In this document: piece after piece, positions 1 to 11,751 of the stretch | Layout: every line of letters begins with the position of its first letter | How positions within the stretch are numbered: the stretch's first letter is position 1 | NCBI GenBank assembly: GCA_023515745.1 | Contig: JALECJ010000255.1 | Span: forward strand, 258,001 to 322,000 | Length of the DNA: 64,000 bases | From: Amoeboaphelidium protococcarum | Taxonomy: Eukaryota; Aphelidiomycota; Aphelidea | Direction: 5' to 3' | Notes under the pieces: generated by a model | Told to the model about the DNA's origin: nothing | Database searches by the model: none | The model's input: the letters and a program-made list of their open reading frames with translations, nothing else | Program-made: the position numbers and the translations under genes

Positions 1-495
1 TGTAATTCAAACAGGTTCTATGATATCAAAGGAGCTGATCGTCTTAATCTGGAATTGTTTGAATGGAGACTGACGAATGCTCAAGATGGGATTGGGATTG
101 AACCGTATTCTGGTTCCCACGCGCTATCTATACTTTATAACGCTGTTAATGTGCCTCGAGAGATTATGATATCTCCATTATTTAGATTTGAAGGTATCAA
201 GCTTGAGAACGGTGTTGTGATTACTCAGGCGATTGGGAAGTTGGACGCGTTCTCGCTGTATTGCAAGTATCGAGTTGGTGAAGAAGAACTGATGGTAATG
301 TGTTATGCAGATCAAACTTTAAATTCCAATTTAGAGTCTCAGAAGGGGTGGCAAGCACTAGAATATCAGCTTCCATTGTAAATTCAAGTGATAGAAGTTG
401 GCATCGCTGTCAACGGGGAAAGGTTGCAGCATTAAGGTAACAATGACCGACTTATTGGCGCTATTGGAAAAATTCAATTAAGAGAGTCGAAGTGA
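1..495 (+). CDS. C-terminal part of an unidentified protein (5' end outside window)
   Basis: The frame is open from the first base and ends at TGA 493-495, passing TAA codons read as Gln. About 164 residues are visible. They are rich in alternating hydrophobic positions, as expected for a beta-sandwich. The final segment (VIEVGIAV ... IGAIGKIQL) faintly resembles the C-terminal beta domain of GH85 endo-beta-N-acetylglucosaminidases, but I see no catalytic motif because the N-terminal part is missing. The product is therefore unassigned. It is followed by a spacer of about 290 bases before the MAPKK gene, which has the same orientation. Confidence 0.6.
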
Positions 496-789
496 ATGTT
501 TCGAATTGTAATACAGTCATGGCGTTTGCATCTCAATAGAAAAAAAGATTAAACGCCATGACTTATATGGGATATAAACAGATTGTCTCATTAAGCAATA
601 AATTGCGTTTTTAGCTGTAGAAATATCTCTACTTTCCAATCTTGTAGTAGTCTATAAATATCTTAATCAACTTCATGGGAGCTCGTTTGATGATTAAACC
701 ATTTCTTTAGCTTTAATCTTCATATCAAATCAGCTTTTCATTTATCAACAAAGTCTACCACCATTAGTCCTTGTAAAAATACTAAATTA
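496..789. other. Spacer between two same-strand genes
   Basis: AT-rich DNA with TGA codons in all plus frames and no recognisable coding signal. It should hold the 3' end of the upstream gene and the promoter of the MAPKK gene. No specific site is identifiable by eye. Confidence 0.4.
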
Positions 790-2268
790 ATGTCGGTGCC
801 TCGTAAAGTAAAGACCAAGCCATTACCGCGGTTAGATTTGGCTGCTGGAGGCATTTAAACATCAAAATCATCTCAATCCTCGCCGTCATCTGCCAACTCT
901 GATTCTAATCAAACTGGATCTTCTGTTGACAATACTTTTATTATCAACTCTGGATCAAGTGGCGTGAATAGAAGCCTTTAGAAATTATCAATATCTGCAT
1001 CTAGCGACTCTCTCAGCTCATATGGAGACAATAATAGTATCAGCGGCGCGACTTCAATGGAGCAACTAGGTGGATCGTAATAATCTCTGAATGGCCCTGT
1101 TAAGTAACGCCGACCACGTCCTAAGCCAATTGATTTAGGTGCAATGACAGCAATGCGTAAACAATCATCTGATAGCTTGAATTACTAATCATAAAATGTC
1201 GGTGAGTAAGGTGGCATGTTTAATACTACGCTGTAAGGATAGAATAGTAACTCCCTCACAAATAAATCTCGATCCTCAAGTAGCTCTAACCTGCTTCTGA
1301 AAAATTAGAGTAGCGAGAGAGCTCAAGTATTACATAAATACCTCAATACTCTGGCTGATAGTGATCTTGAACTCTTGCAAGAATTGGGCGAGGGTAGTGG
1401 AGGTACTGTATATCGCGTCAGACACATTGTTACGAATACCATTATGGCAAAGAAATCTATCAATGGAGTCCATATACTCAATGCAGCAGATGGTGAGAAT
1501 GGTGGCCTGAGTAAGGAGATTGCGCGTGAGTTGAGGATTCTAGGAGAGTGTTAATCCAAGTTCATCGTTAGCTTCTATGGGGCGTTTATATCATCCGGAG
1601 AACTTTGCATATGTATGGAGTATATGGATGCAGGGTCATTGGAGAGTATTGCTCGCGTTGGTAGTATTAAGGAACCTATTCTTGGACATATCACTATCAG
1701 TGTGCTGGAAGGACTGGTGTACTTATATGAGAAGCACAGGATTGTACACCGAGACATAAAGCCGTCCAATATTTTGATCAACAAGCAAGGCTAGATCAAG
1801 TTGTGCGATTTTGGAGTCTCTGGCCAGTTGGAGGCAACTTTTGCCAACACATTTGTCGGTACTGGTGCGTATATGTCTCCAGAGAGGATTTAGGGTGCAC
1901 AATACTCTACATAGTCAGATAGTTGGAGTCTGGGACTTACATTGCTCGAACTCGCCCTGGGCAAACATCCTCTTGCGTCAGGACTCTCACAAGGATCCGT
2001 CAATGTTGAAAATCTCAGTCCGTTTGATTTGCTCACTCTTATCGTTAATGGACAGTTGCCAAAAGTGCCTGATCAATTATCTGGTGGCCCATACACGCGC
2101 GATTTCAGTCATTTTGTGGAGTTGTGTCTGGACAAGGACCCACAAAGTAGACCATCGCCATCAGCTCTTCTTAAAGGGTCATCAAGTGGTCGAAAGCATC
2201 CATTTATTAGTGGTAACAAGTGTGACGACGCATTAATGTGTTCATTTTTGGCTCAGGTGAAGAAATGA
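790..2268 (+). CDS. MAP kinase kinase (MEK/STE7 family)
   Basis: A dual-specificity kinase of 492 residues that should phosphorylate the TxY loop of a MAP kinase in a cytoplasmic cascade. The first 190 residues are Ser/Gln-rich and probably disordered. The kinase domain then shows the glycine loop GEGSGGTVY (about 200-208), the ATP-binding lysine in MAKKSI (221/222), the catalytic loop HRDIKPSN (320-327), DFG at 340-342 and the MAPKK-specific segment DFGVSGQL followed by [12 protein letters not shown]. The two activation-loop phosphosites are Thr350 and Thr354, with the same four-residue spacing as Ser218/Ser222 in MEK1. Many Gln codons are TAA/TAG, including one between MSPERI and the APE-equivalent region, so the gene is unreadable with the standard code. 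Start is the first ATG after an in-frame stop-rich spacer. Confidence 0.95.
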
Positions 2269-2320
2269 GAAGTGTCAATTGTAGAAAAAATGATGATAAA
2301 ATGCGTATATTTAGTGAAGA

Positions 2321-3259
2321 TCAGTTTTCACTTATCACATTCATCAAATTTGACAATCGTTGATTCTGATTTATAAAAGTGATCTCTTTTTGGAATGCTT
2401 CTCTGATCTTGCCAATTATAGCGTCCAACTTTTCAACTTCAGCGTCTGCAGCAGCGCAATTCGCCTTCAAGATCTCTACCTTTTCTTTTGATTGCTTCTT
2501 GTATGTGGTGATATAAACTTGCAGCTCTTCACACTCATTTTCTTTCTCAGAAAGACGCTAATTCAATTTCTAAAGTTGATCTTATAACGTTGATATTTTC
2601 TAATCGTTGCACTTTAACTCGTCCTATTAATGTTACAGAGCGGTCTTGATGTAAGATTTTTCAAATTCAAACTCTCTCTTCATCAATTCTGTCTCCCTTT
2701 GCAATGAACACGCGAGAACTTTGTTCATTTCACCTTCTTTCAATTTCTCGGCCATTTGTTCAAGCTACTGATCCTTCAAAGTCTCCGTTTCATTCAGGCG
2801 ATTCTTGAATTCTTTCTACAGTTGAGACTGTTCGCTTTTATTAATAGCCTCGTCAATAATCTATTGAACTATAGTGAAGGCTATGATAGGACTTGGACTA
2901 ATATCACAGCTCAAGTCGGATGGATTTGACAGAGACTACACTTATTACTCAGACAAACGTTGTTTCAACTCCAAATCATTACAGCGAGCATACAATTTTG
3001 CATTCGTAGCTTCCAGATTCAACAAATAATCTTGCAACACTTTTAGTTTCAAGTCCTGAATTTCGTATCTTTCGTAATCGTCAGCTTTCACAGTCATTTG
3101 TTCAAGTTTCTTGATAGTACTGTCTTAAGTCTAATTGATGATACACAACACAGTACAGTGAGTGTAAAGAAACGCTGTCGTTTCAAAGTAGTCTGGATAA
3201 AGTGTCACGTCCAAGTTGGCGAAGACTTGAAACGGTGAAACGCTCGTCCAACTTTCCAT
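2321..3259 (-). CDS. Coiled-coil protein of unknown function
   Basis: A 312-residue frame ending at TGA (complement of 2321-2323). The first 60 residues look globular. From about residue 60 the sequence is a long alpha-helical coiled coil rich in Lys, Glu, Gln and Leu heptads, with a short Ser/Pro break (SNPSDLSCDISPSP) near residue 140. No enzyme motif is visible. Such proteins are usually structural or adaptor subunits. It is convergent with the MAPKK gene (52 bases between stops), and its start region faces the DSN1 gene about 105 bases away, so the two probably share a divergent promoter. The neighbouring DSN1 makes a kinetochore or spindle role possible, but nothing in the sequence supports it directly. 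Confidence 0.75.
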
Positions 3260-3364
3260 TTCTGTTTCAACTTTTATATTGAACTTTAGAACAAATTTAA
3301 GTCACAGCACTGTACTATACTTGTCTGCATAATAATAATCTGTTGAAAGTATTTTATTTTTGTA

Positions 3365-4786
3365 ATGACTGAGGGTAGAAGATCATCGTTTCCGACTCCT
3401 TTGCCGTGGAAGTATATCTAGAAGAGAGCTGAGCCTTTGAAGCCTATTGCCGAGAATCAATAGTAGTTGCATGATATAAAGTCTCCACGTAAGACTATCA
3501 CCACCAGTGACTTTATGCCTAGTAGCCCACTCAATTTGCACAAGAGACGTTTTGATAGTATTCTGAATGAAGACTCAAAGAAGTAGAAGAGTTTCCCACA
3601 ACACAAATATGGTGTTTAGTCGTCCTCTATGAAGGCCAAAGCATTTACTTTGGTTTAAAATTAACAAGAAGCCAAATTCCCGCAGTAAGAAGTTGAGTCT
3701 ATGTCTCAGATTAGTACCTATTCAAGCAGCGTTTAAACTTGTACCACCGACACTACTTCTACTTCAGTCAGTAAAGATGTTACATAATCTATTCAGCAGT
3801 TCAATATAGATTAGTTCCGTTAGAGTTTGCAAAAGAAGAGGAAATCTGGTGCTGGTAGAAAGAGTAGTTTCTGTCTGCGTGGTAAACGTCGAAGTTCATA
3901 TTCTAATTTGCAGTTGAGTGTACACAATGACGTTCCATCAACTCTATTCGTAAAACACATTCAACCAGACCTGCCTGATCCTATTCGCATGAAACAATTG
4001 CTTCTGTATTGCATATCACGTATCAAGGATTAGTAGTCTGATATACAGGTGTCCATAGTTCTGCAAGATATCTATCAAGCGCTTTTGGATGGTTAAATTA
4101 ACTGTTCATGGTATCACAGACCAAGAGATCCACCAAGAGTTGTTCAACGCCCAAATCCATTGAATGAATAATTGGAAAGGGAGTTTTAATAACTCAATGA
4201 ATAAATCAATCTGACAAGTGAATAGATTTAATAATGGTCTGGAATCCAACTTGAGAACTATCTAGATTGTGAATTAGCTGATGAGAATGTGGATCTGTTT
4301 TCCATTGAGAAGCAGATGATGGATGATTTAATATCGGACGAGAACGTTAGACTGATGCTTGATGACTCTGCAAAGTACAAGGTGAGTCAAGACATTGAAA
4401 ATTTGGAATTGAAAATTGAATCTTTCCTTAAAGAGTGTGATCCAAAGTTGATGCATGCTCATGATATGATTACCGTTCTCAAGGAGATTAAGCAGCATGT
4501 TGATGAGATGTTTGTGGCCGCCATTGAAGTGGTGTGGCCTGATGAGGATGAAAACTTATCTACTCCACCGTCTCAAGATGGTGCGAGTCAGAAAGTCAGT
4601 CATGACAACAAGAGACGCGAATCTGGACTGAGAATGACAAAGGATGATGCAAGAAGAGCATCACTACTGGGACTTGAAGTGCCGTCTCCTAATCGTTTAC
4701 AGCGACGCGACTCTTCTCGTCAACGCGAAGTGGATCCCACCCTAAGAATTCTAAAACAGCTGGCCAACTTCACTCAGAACGCGTGA
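3365..4786 (+). CDS. DSN1: Kinetochore protein DSN1/Mis13 (MIS12/Mtw1 complex)
   Basis: A 473-residue protein. The diagnostic region is in the middle: a basic segment GRKSSFCLRGKRRSS near residues 157-171, like the Aurora B-regulated basic motif of DSN1, followed by HIQPDLPDPIRMKQLLLYC (about 199-217), the signature of the Mis13/DSN1 family, and a helical C-terminal half. DSN1 is a subunit of the four-protein MIS12 complex that joins inner centromere proteins (CENP-C) to the NDC80 complex. The N-terminal third is disordered, with Ser/Gln-rich text. A C-terminal Arg/Ser patch (RRDSSRQRE) follows the helices. Many Gln residues are encoded by TAA/TAG. Assignment rests on the family motif; overall similarity is modest, as is normal for kinetochore proteins. 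Confidence 0.85.
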
Positions 4787-5006
4787 TAACTGTCTGTGCC
4801 ATCCATTATAACTTTCCCTTTTGTCGATTGAATTGTAATTAAAGTAGTTTATTCTTTGTCTGGCTCTTAAGTTTGATCTAATTTTCTTCTTGATTCTGGT
4901 AACCATTTTACTGGAAACTTGATTGCAGACAATTTTTCGTGTTCGTCTCAGCTTTCGATTTTTGTTTAACATTTGACGTCATATAGAAACTATCTAAGTG
5001 TAAGTT

Positions 5007-6332
5007 ATGAGAGTCTTAATGGTAGGAACTGGAGAGTATACGGTTGGTATACCGCCTTCTGTCAATGCTGCTGGTACTTAGGGGAGTCAGAGCTCAAGCA
5101 ATTCAACTGACAAAAAGATGGGCGTAGTTGCATTAACAATGTTCCATCTGCGTCAACGTGGCATGGTTGAATGGATCGGGTTGTGTGGAACTTCGGCGGA
5201 AAAAGTGGAGGGAAGTATTTAGTGGCTTAATGACGGCATTGGTTAGATGTATTCAAACTTATCTACTCAGATTGACGAGTGTTGGCCCAAATCGGGAGCT
5301 AATCTATTGGCGTACCAAGACGCGATAGATTCAATGTCTTCTGGATCAGCTGTCACCATCTTTACTCCCGACTCTACACATTATCCTATAGCATTATACG
5401 CTATTTAAAAGGGAATGCACGTCATGATAGCCAAGCCAACGGTGCATCATCTCAAGGAACATGATCATTTGATTGAAGAGTCACGGACGCATAATGTGGT
5501 TGTTTGCACCGAGTTCCATAAACGATTCGATCCCATCTATAAGGATGCTCGAAATAAGATTGTTGATGGTCAGATGGGTGCAGACTTATCCTACTTTTAT
5601 GCTTACATGTCTTAGCCAAAGTATCAGTTGAAGACGTTTAAATCATGGGCTGGTGTATCCTCCGATATTTCGTATTATCTCAACTCGCACCATATTGATT
5701 TCCTTTGTTGGTCTTATCCGTAGTTGAAGCCTGTAAGTGTCTACGCGTCTGCTTCTAAAGGTATCGCATCATCTGCAGACTATGGATGCTCTTCTCAGTG
5801 TGAGGATACAATCACTTTGCTGGTTGAATTTGCAAGTGGCGACAGCAACTCGGCTCATGCTGTGTTCACGTCCAGCTGGGTTGCTCCTGATAAGGCTGAA
5901 GTTCACTCACAGCAAAGATTCCATCTGCTAGGATCTGCTGGAGAAATACGAATTGATCAGGCTCATAGAGGCTACGAGACAGCGACTGATTTGTAAGGAT
6001 ACAAGTCTAATAATCCACTTTTTTGGACTTATACTCCTGATTAGTTTGGCCAGTTCAATGGGTAATAGACTTATGGTTACTAAAGCTTTCAAGTGTGGAT
6101 AGAAGCATGCTAGCTGGTTAGTGATGGAAAGCTTACACTTGACACTTTAGAAGAGTTGTTAACTGTGTTAGCGTCGGATGCCTCGCGAGTATCGGATAAC
6201 ACCAAGTTAGCTGCGAATAAGCTCCCGTTCAATTGGCAGATGCTAGCTTTAGTATCCACCACCAGAAATGTAACAACTATCCTAGAAGCTGGTAAAAAGT
6301 CTCTCGTAACTGGCCAAAAAGTCCAGCTTTGA
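5007..6332 (+). CDS. Gfo/Idh/MocA oxidoreductase, D-galacturonate reductase-like
   Basis: A 441-residue NAD(P)-dependent oxidoreductase. The Rossmann domain starts at residue 1 with [14 protein letters not shown]. The dinucleotide-site KP dipeptide typical of the family follows at about 143-144 (AKPTVHH), and the catalytic lysine motif is EFHKRFDP near 170. The substrate domain contains [42 protein letters not shown] and [12 protein letters not shown]. This pattern matches the group annotated as D-galacturonate reductase, which converts D-galacturonate to L-galactonate in pectin breakdown. In a parasite or predator of algae such an enzyme could act on cell-wall sugar acids (inference). Substrate specificity cannot be read from the sequence; a related sugar-acid reductase or myo-inositol-type dehydrogenase remains possible. 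Confidence 0.85.
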
Positions 6333-6425
6333 TATAAACTCTCAGTCGCTACAATGGGAATAAAGAGGAAACCCAGCATTTAAAGCGGAAATAATGAATT
6401 TATCGAGCTACTATAATGCATTCAT

Positions 6426-7265
6426 TCACTTAATCTCTTGGTACGGATAATCAAACTTTTCGTCAACACGTCTCCATAGCCTCTTACGCGGCCCTTTGCC
6501 ATTGACTGATGTTCTCTAGTCGAGCACCCAACACTCTTTGGCAAACTTGGCCTTCCACTTCCTAATAAAGGCCGGATCCCACAACTCGCTGGCAATACCC
6601 AAATCTTTACAACATCTCATGAGAGCATTGGACTTTACACCTTCAGTCGCGGTGGCTTTCATTTGCTGACTGAAGAATTACTACTCACCTCTAGCTTGAC
6701 TAACGAACCGGCCCAGGACGATCAGTGCATACTCGCGCGTCAAAGTATTGGTGCCCACAATAGAGTGAGGACCTCTGGGGCATAATCCCCAACCACCCGG
6801 GCTGAATGCCTTGTTCAAAATGCGGCGATACTTAATCTCTGGCAAGTACAGCAGTCCATCTGGCTTAACTTCAATGTCTGCATCATCCAACGGTGCCATC
6901 AGAATACTCGCCGCTTCCTTACTGAAAGGCTAACTTCCAATTCCATGGAATGAGAGTGACCAGTCTCTGTCAGCAGGTGATGTCGTGGCGTCTGAATTAC
7001 CGTCATCACCAGCTAAATACGGTTCTTACGGGAACGGTTTGTCACCTTCAGATGCGACTTCAATCTAATCACCACCAACTTCTTTCGCAGCGGGAGTAGT
7101 AGATGTTTTAACAGCACCAGATGATCCATTCGATTTACTACCATTAGAGTAATTTGAAGCAGAGGAACTTACAGATGAAGCGCAGCGATAGCAGCCAACA
7201 CCAACTCTTATCCCATTATTGACCGCCAACGGTCTTAATCTTATTAGACTCGCTCGCTATAACAT
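6426..7265 (-). CDS. MGM101: Mitochondrial genome maintenance protein MGM101
   Basis: A 279-residue Rad52-like single-strand annealing protein of the mitochondrial nucleoid. The N-terminus ([15 protein letters not shown]) is a good mitochondrial presequence with Arg and no acidic residue, followed by a Ser/Thr/Pro-rich linker. The conserved core starts near residue 100 ([18 protein letters not shown]) and includes [80 protein letters not shown] and the C-terminal [14 protein letters not shown] block, all hallmarks of yeast Mgm101. Start is chosen because it supplies the presequence. The family is best known from fungi, which fits an opisthokont host. Two TAR codons after QARGE, read as Gln-Gln, preserve the family alignment. 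Confidence 0.95.
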
Positions 7266-7490
7266 TTAAATACTGTACTTATCACACACAAGTTTTATGC
7301 AGAGACGCGATGCGATTCGAAACAAAGCGAGGACCTTTTTAGCTGAATGGCTGAATGGAATGAAAACAAAGGTATGAGATTGAAAGCCAGAAGAAGTGAG
7401 AGAGAGAGAGAAACGATAGTTGCAAAATTTATACAATTCTATTACCGTACAAACGGGACAACACACTCTAAATATGAACATCTTCAAGAA

Positions 7491-7895
7491 TCAGTCCCAG
7501 TCAATATCATGCGATTGATAGCGATGCATTTGCACAACACCAACATCATCGCCGCCTGAGAGGTAATCAACATCATCTTCATCCTCGTACCTGTTATAAT
7601 CTGAGTAGAGTTCTTCTCCTTCGTAATCTTCATAATCACTTCCTGAATAATCATCGTAATCCTCAATTATACCAGTTCCTCCTTAGTAGTACCGGTCAAA
7701 TTATTCATATTCCTCTTCAGATACGCTTTAATCTTCATCTGAATCACCAGAATGATCATCATGCACTTCTGATTACTGCGGCCTGATTCCCGCTCCTTGC
7801 CGTGCCTCTGCTCTAGTTAACAATTGAGTAATCCGAGTCAACTCTTCTTCGTCTAAATTGCCCAGCATTCCCTCTCGTAAGAGCCGAGATAGCAT
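7491..7895 (-). CDS. Small Asp/Tyr-rich acidic protein
   Basis: A 134-residue frame starting MLSRLLREGMLGNLDEEEL. A short amphipathic N-terminal helix is followed by about 90 residues dominated by Asp, Glu, Tyr, Ser and Gly (for example IIEDYDDYSGSDYEDYEGEE), ending in HDIDWD. It is certainly disordered and very acidic. No family recognised. Gln codons TAA/TAG fall inside it and no TGA occurs before 7491. Acidic tails of this kind occur in chaperones of basic proteins and in transcription or splicing factors, but function is unknown. The true 5' end could lie further upstream, since the frame stays open above the chosen ATG. Confidence 0.55.
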
Positions 7896-8287
7896 TGTGC
7901 GCTAATGTGAAGTCTCTAGTGGGACTATTTAATTGACAGGTGCGCACATTTTGACTGGTTCTTGATATTTTGAACTGTCGGAGAAAAATAAAAAGCAGAG
8001 TGAGGAGAAGAGTGATTAAAGGCAAGAGACGCGGTGATATGTGATGGAATTAGAGTACATTATGTGTGTTAGAATTAAAGAAGTACAATACTAGCAGCTT
8101 CCCAATGTAACAATGTTGTTGTCTATGACGGATTGCATGTGTATCAAGAAAGCGCTTACTACTGTACTTGAGAACGAGATTCCGAACGCGTATGATCAAG
8201 ATGCGAGAGATAGTCTGTCTGTAGACCCAAAAAATCCCATACCATGACCAAAAAGGGCAATCGTTAATACCATTTGTCAAAAACTAA
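7896..8287. other. Non-coding stretch upstream of tRNA-Cys
   Basis: About 390 bases with no convincing protein. It holds the upstream region of the acidic-protein gene and the 3' flank of the tRNA-Cys gene (both on the minus strand). Short open frames here show no coding bias. Confidence 0.4.
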
Positions 8288-8359
8288 AGGAAGGAGCGGG
8301 AGTTGAACCCGCGACCTCGGGATTTGCAATCCTACGCTCTGCCACTGAGCTATCCCTCC
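8288..8359 (-). tRNA. tRNA-Cys (anticodon GCA)
   Basis: Read on the minus strand, the 72-nt sequence folds as a cloverleaf. The acceptor stem pairs GGAGGGA with TCCTTCC (one G-T pair), the D stem pairs GCTC with GAGC, and the anticodon loop is TTGCAAA with anticodon GCA. The T arm pairs GCGGG with CCCGC around TTCAACT. The discriminator base is T, as in most tRNA-Cys. The anticodon stem has one A-C mismatch and one G-T pair. No intron. The B-box-like sequence GGTTCAACTCC is intact, so the gene is probably active. Confidence 0.95.
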
Positions 8360-8629
8360 GAGAATATAGCTAATCTTCCTAGGAAGGTTTCGTATACACG
8401 AAAGTTCGGTCTCTCAAAGCATTATATATACAATGACTTGAGTTCCGTTTTCTAAATGTCCTCGAGGAATAAAGTATCGACGTTTATGTCATGTATCTGT
8501 TGGTAGCAGCTTGAAATTAAACTATAGCGCGATTTTACGACAGTGGTTCTAAGGATGCTGCATTTCGACTTCTCTGGTGAAAGAAGTAAGGTAGAAAACG
8601 ACCAATCTGGACCATGAAATGAGTTCTAT

Positions 8630-10840
8630 TCAATGCTTAATAATTTCTAGTACAATATTTATGAGCATGGATGTAGCGTAAATGAAAATCAGAGTCAATC
8701 CATACGTTCTCCATTTCTATGAACTGCTTGAGAGCGCAGCCACTACTGAGACCGTCAGAGACAGTAAGAGGGCACATGAGGAAACAATCAGCGTTTTGTT
8801 AATCTCGATCTCATACCAACTATGACTGATATTGTAATATAGCGAGGATACACCAACACCAAGCAGAATGTTGAACAATGGGCCTCCAATACAAGCACCG
8901 ATCGCCATACTTGCATAGCCTTGACGCGCCACAGACAAGTTCGCGACAAAGTCTGCAATACTGTTCCCTATTGCATAAATGGTCAGACCAATCATACCTT
9001 GACTAATATTCATAATAACACCAAGAGCCAGGAGAAGAGCCATCAACTCATTGGCAATCTAGTAAATCCAAACTATAGAAGAGAAGAAACACGAAAACGT
9101 GACCGCAGTATGTAAAATGACAGATTGTGGTATCTTGTAGGGATCAGTCCACACAACAATAGATATAAAGCACACCACAATGATAGGTATCGCCGCAAAT
9201 AGAGTCACGCCTAGAGTATAGAACAAGAACAATGGTGCGCAGACAATTTAGATTAAGAGCAACCATCGATCCCATAGGAAATACATTTCAGAGCCACCAT
9301 AATCATCAGAGCGGGAGTCATCTAGAGATGGTAGAGGCTATGGAATACAAAGAGTGAGCATAATAAGTGGCACAACTGCTAAGACTGACACAAATTTACC
9401 AGCTATGGATAACTCTGCCCATTCGTACCTTACTGGTAGGAATACATCTAGAACACGTTCCACAGGAGGAGAAAAGCCATACTTGTTACTCTATGGGAAA
9501 AGCTTCCTCCATAAAAATCTACCAAAACCAGATATAGTTCTAGATTTTAAAGCTTAATCATAACCTTAACGGCTTTGAGCATTATAATCACGCGAATTCG
9601 ATAATAGCAACCGCTCTGAAAACTTAGAATCAATAGTCCTTGTATCATCCTGTTATTGCGAAGATGAACTCTCTGCAGGTAGAAATGAAGTATGACGACG
9701 ATCGCTCCTATCATCAGATACATCAGTTTAATGGCGCGTGTGGTCAACATCATACAGCTAATCAAACTCAACCAATAGACTATTACCCTGCTTTTAAAAA
9801 TTACCATCCTTCTGCTATTGGAAATCCTCAATCAAATCATCACCATCATTTGACAATGAGCGATACTGAGACAATGCTGGTATCAATCTATACGTCCCAA
9901 TAGCTTTGCCATATGCTCCAAACTTGTAAAAATATTTATCATGGATTATCGAATCTCTGCCTCCATTATTCATAGCATCTTGACCATTTAATGCTCTAAT
10001 TACTTGATCATCTTAATCTTCATCCTCGTCGCCGCGATAAAATAATTTTCCCGCCTCTTCAATAAGTCTATTATCATCATGAATGTTCTAAGTCAACTCT
10101 ACAAGTCCTCTCTGCTAGCCATAGCCAAATAAAGATTATACAAACTTCCAAATCTGCGAACCAGCGGTTACAACAATCACGTAACAAGCATAATAACAAG
10201 TAAGACATATCGCTTCAATCAAAGTAATCCTCTTATCAGCTATAACCACCAGAAGAAATATTACAGCGAATATGAAGAATATAAGATCTCTGAGATATGC
10301 CTTCTGCTGCAACTTAATTGTTGGTCCATGCAAGAGAACAATCAGGCCAACAACGACAGTGTTAATAAACAGACCGGCGCCCATCAATTCTCCCAAGACA
10401 AGGGTACTCGCATCGCTATTTATACCAATAAATGAACCGATAACATCTGCAACGCCATTACCAAAAGCGAGAAAAGTCACGCCCATCACCGCGTCGCTGA
10501 TCCCCTTTCCATTACGATTGACCACATGAGGTAGATGGCGACTCAGCTGCTGGATCGATTATATGGAGGCGGTCATGAAGTATGATGCACAGACAGATAT
10601 TGTGATAAACAGAATACCAAGACAGAGAAGAATAGTTGAAATGTTCCACCTTGACTGGCAGAAATAGAGTTACAGATAATCGATTGCACCATCTGATGGA
10701 CACTGGGCAATTATAAAAGCACATTCCGAGATATCAGATGGCTTTGCAGATAGATTACATGACGAATCTTCAGCCTTGATATTTTGTGATAGTAGTAGAA
10801 GAATGGCAGCTATAAGTGTGGTAATGAAGCATCTAGACAT
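8630..10840 (-). CDS. Cation/Ca2+ exchanger of the NCLX (SLC8B1, CCX) family
   Basis: A 736-residue membrane antiporter exchanging Na+ or H+/K+ for Ca2+. An N-terminal signal-like helix (SRCFITTLIAAILLLLSQN) is followed by a Cys-containing luminal segment. The first block of transmembrane helices carries alpha-1 repeat motif FLAFGNGVADVIGS (about residues 120-135) and a second motif MGAGLFINTVVVG. A 250-residue cytoplasmic loop rich in Asp, Gln and His separates it from the C-terminal block with alpha-2 repeat YAIGNSIADFVANLS and GACIGGPLFNILLGVGVSS. This split-domain layout is that of the SLC8 superfamily; the sequence pattern fits NCLX/CCX members, found in mitochondria (NCLX) or vacuole/ER (CCX). 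Location cannot be decided here. Confidence 0.9.
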
Positions 10841-11238
10841 TATCACGATTGATGATCACTTTCACAGCGCAAAGTGAATATAAAACGATTGTCAGGAAGA
10901 AGAGATGAGCGAGAGATCGAATATGTGTCAAGTCCCATGTCTCAGGCGATACTTGGTTAATAAAAAAAATCGCGTCATTTCAGATATTGTATCAGTCTTT
11001 GGTATTGTGTAATTATTGGTAGTTTTAGAATTGGGAAGTGTCCGACAAGCTAAGTGGTTGACGACCAATCAGCTTGCACCTAGCTTGCATAAGCAGCATT
11101 GCTTTCCCACACCGGCGCTGCATAAAGGGAAATCGCGCTCGCTCTTTCTTCTTCTCTCTTCTTCTTCTTCAAGTCCTCATTGTAATTACAATCAAAGGCT
11201 ATTTGTTTGAATTCACAGTCATAAGAATTTAATTTAGT
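10841..11238. other. Divergent promoter region
   Basis: About 400 bases between the exchanger (minus) and the small zinc protein (plus). It includes an A-tract and a TC-rich run (11140-11172) just upstream of the plus-strand gene. No coding signal. It presumably drives both genes. Confidence 0.4.
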
Positions 11239-11431
11239 ATGTGCAGAAGAGTTACTTGTGATAAGTGCCACAAATACACCTGGGCAGGTAAGTGATGTCT
11301 CTAATTGTTTGATTATTAAATCGTATTATCTATTGCGTGTACGTGTAGGATGCGGAAAGCACATTGATTCAGCTCTTGCCGGTTTGAAGGACGAAGAAAT
11401 TTGCAAGTGTCCTCGTCCACAAGCTCAATGA
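11239..11431 (+). CDS. 43-residue conserved zinc-ribbon-like protein, one intron
   Basis: Exon 1 is 11239-11287 and exon 2 is 11349-11431, separated by a 61-nt intron with GTAAGT donor and TGTAG acceptor. The protein starts MCRRVTCDKCHKYTWAGCGK and ends with CKCPRPQAQ, giving Cys at 2, 7, 10, 18 and two more near the end. The pattern M-C-x4-C-x2-C...W-A-G-C-G-x-H is that of a small protein family common in fungi and some bacteria, whose function is unknown; the cysteines and His probably bind zinc. Splicing is needed: without it the frame meets TGA within the intron. It is too short to be found by length-based gene prediction. Confidence 0.85.
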
Positions 11432-11751
11432 CTGGGTTGTGTCTTGCTTTGAATGAAGTTTGGTTTGAGTTTGCTACGGTTGATATGTTGAAGTTGTGAC
11501 TTGAATAAATGATTTGATATGATCTTACTTACTTTTCATATCAGTACCGTGATGAATGCATCAGAAATTTTTAGACTTTCCGTTTCAGTCATCACACTCG
11601 GCACACGGGCAGCCGACGCCTCTTTGATCGTTTCAGCTTTCACTGCTTTTCCGTACTTATGCAACTCTTAAGCCTGCTTGTCACCTCCTTCACACATACT
11701 CACACATATCTTTCTGCCTCTCTGTCACATTCTCTATAGACTGCACTGATA
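11432..11751. other. Spacer before ALG3
   Basis: About 320 bases between two plus-strand genes. The last 150 bases are C/T-rich, like the pyrimidine-rich leaders just upstream of several starts in this window. No coding frame seen. Confidence 0.4.
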
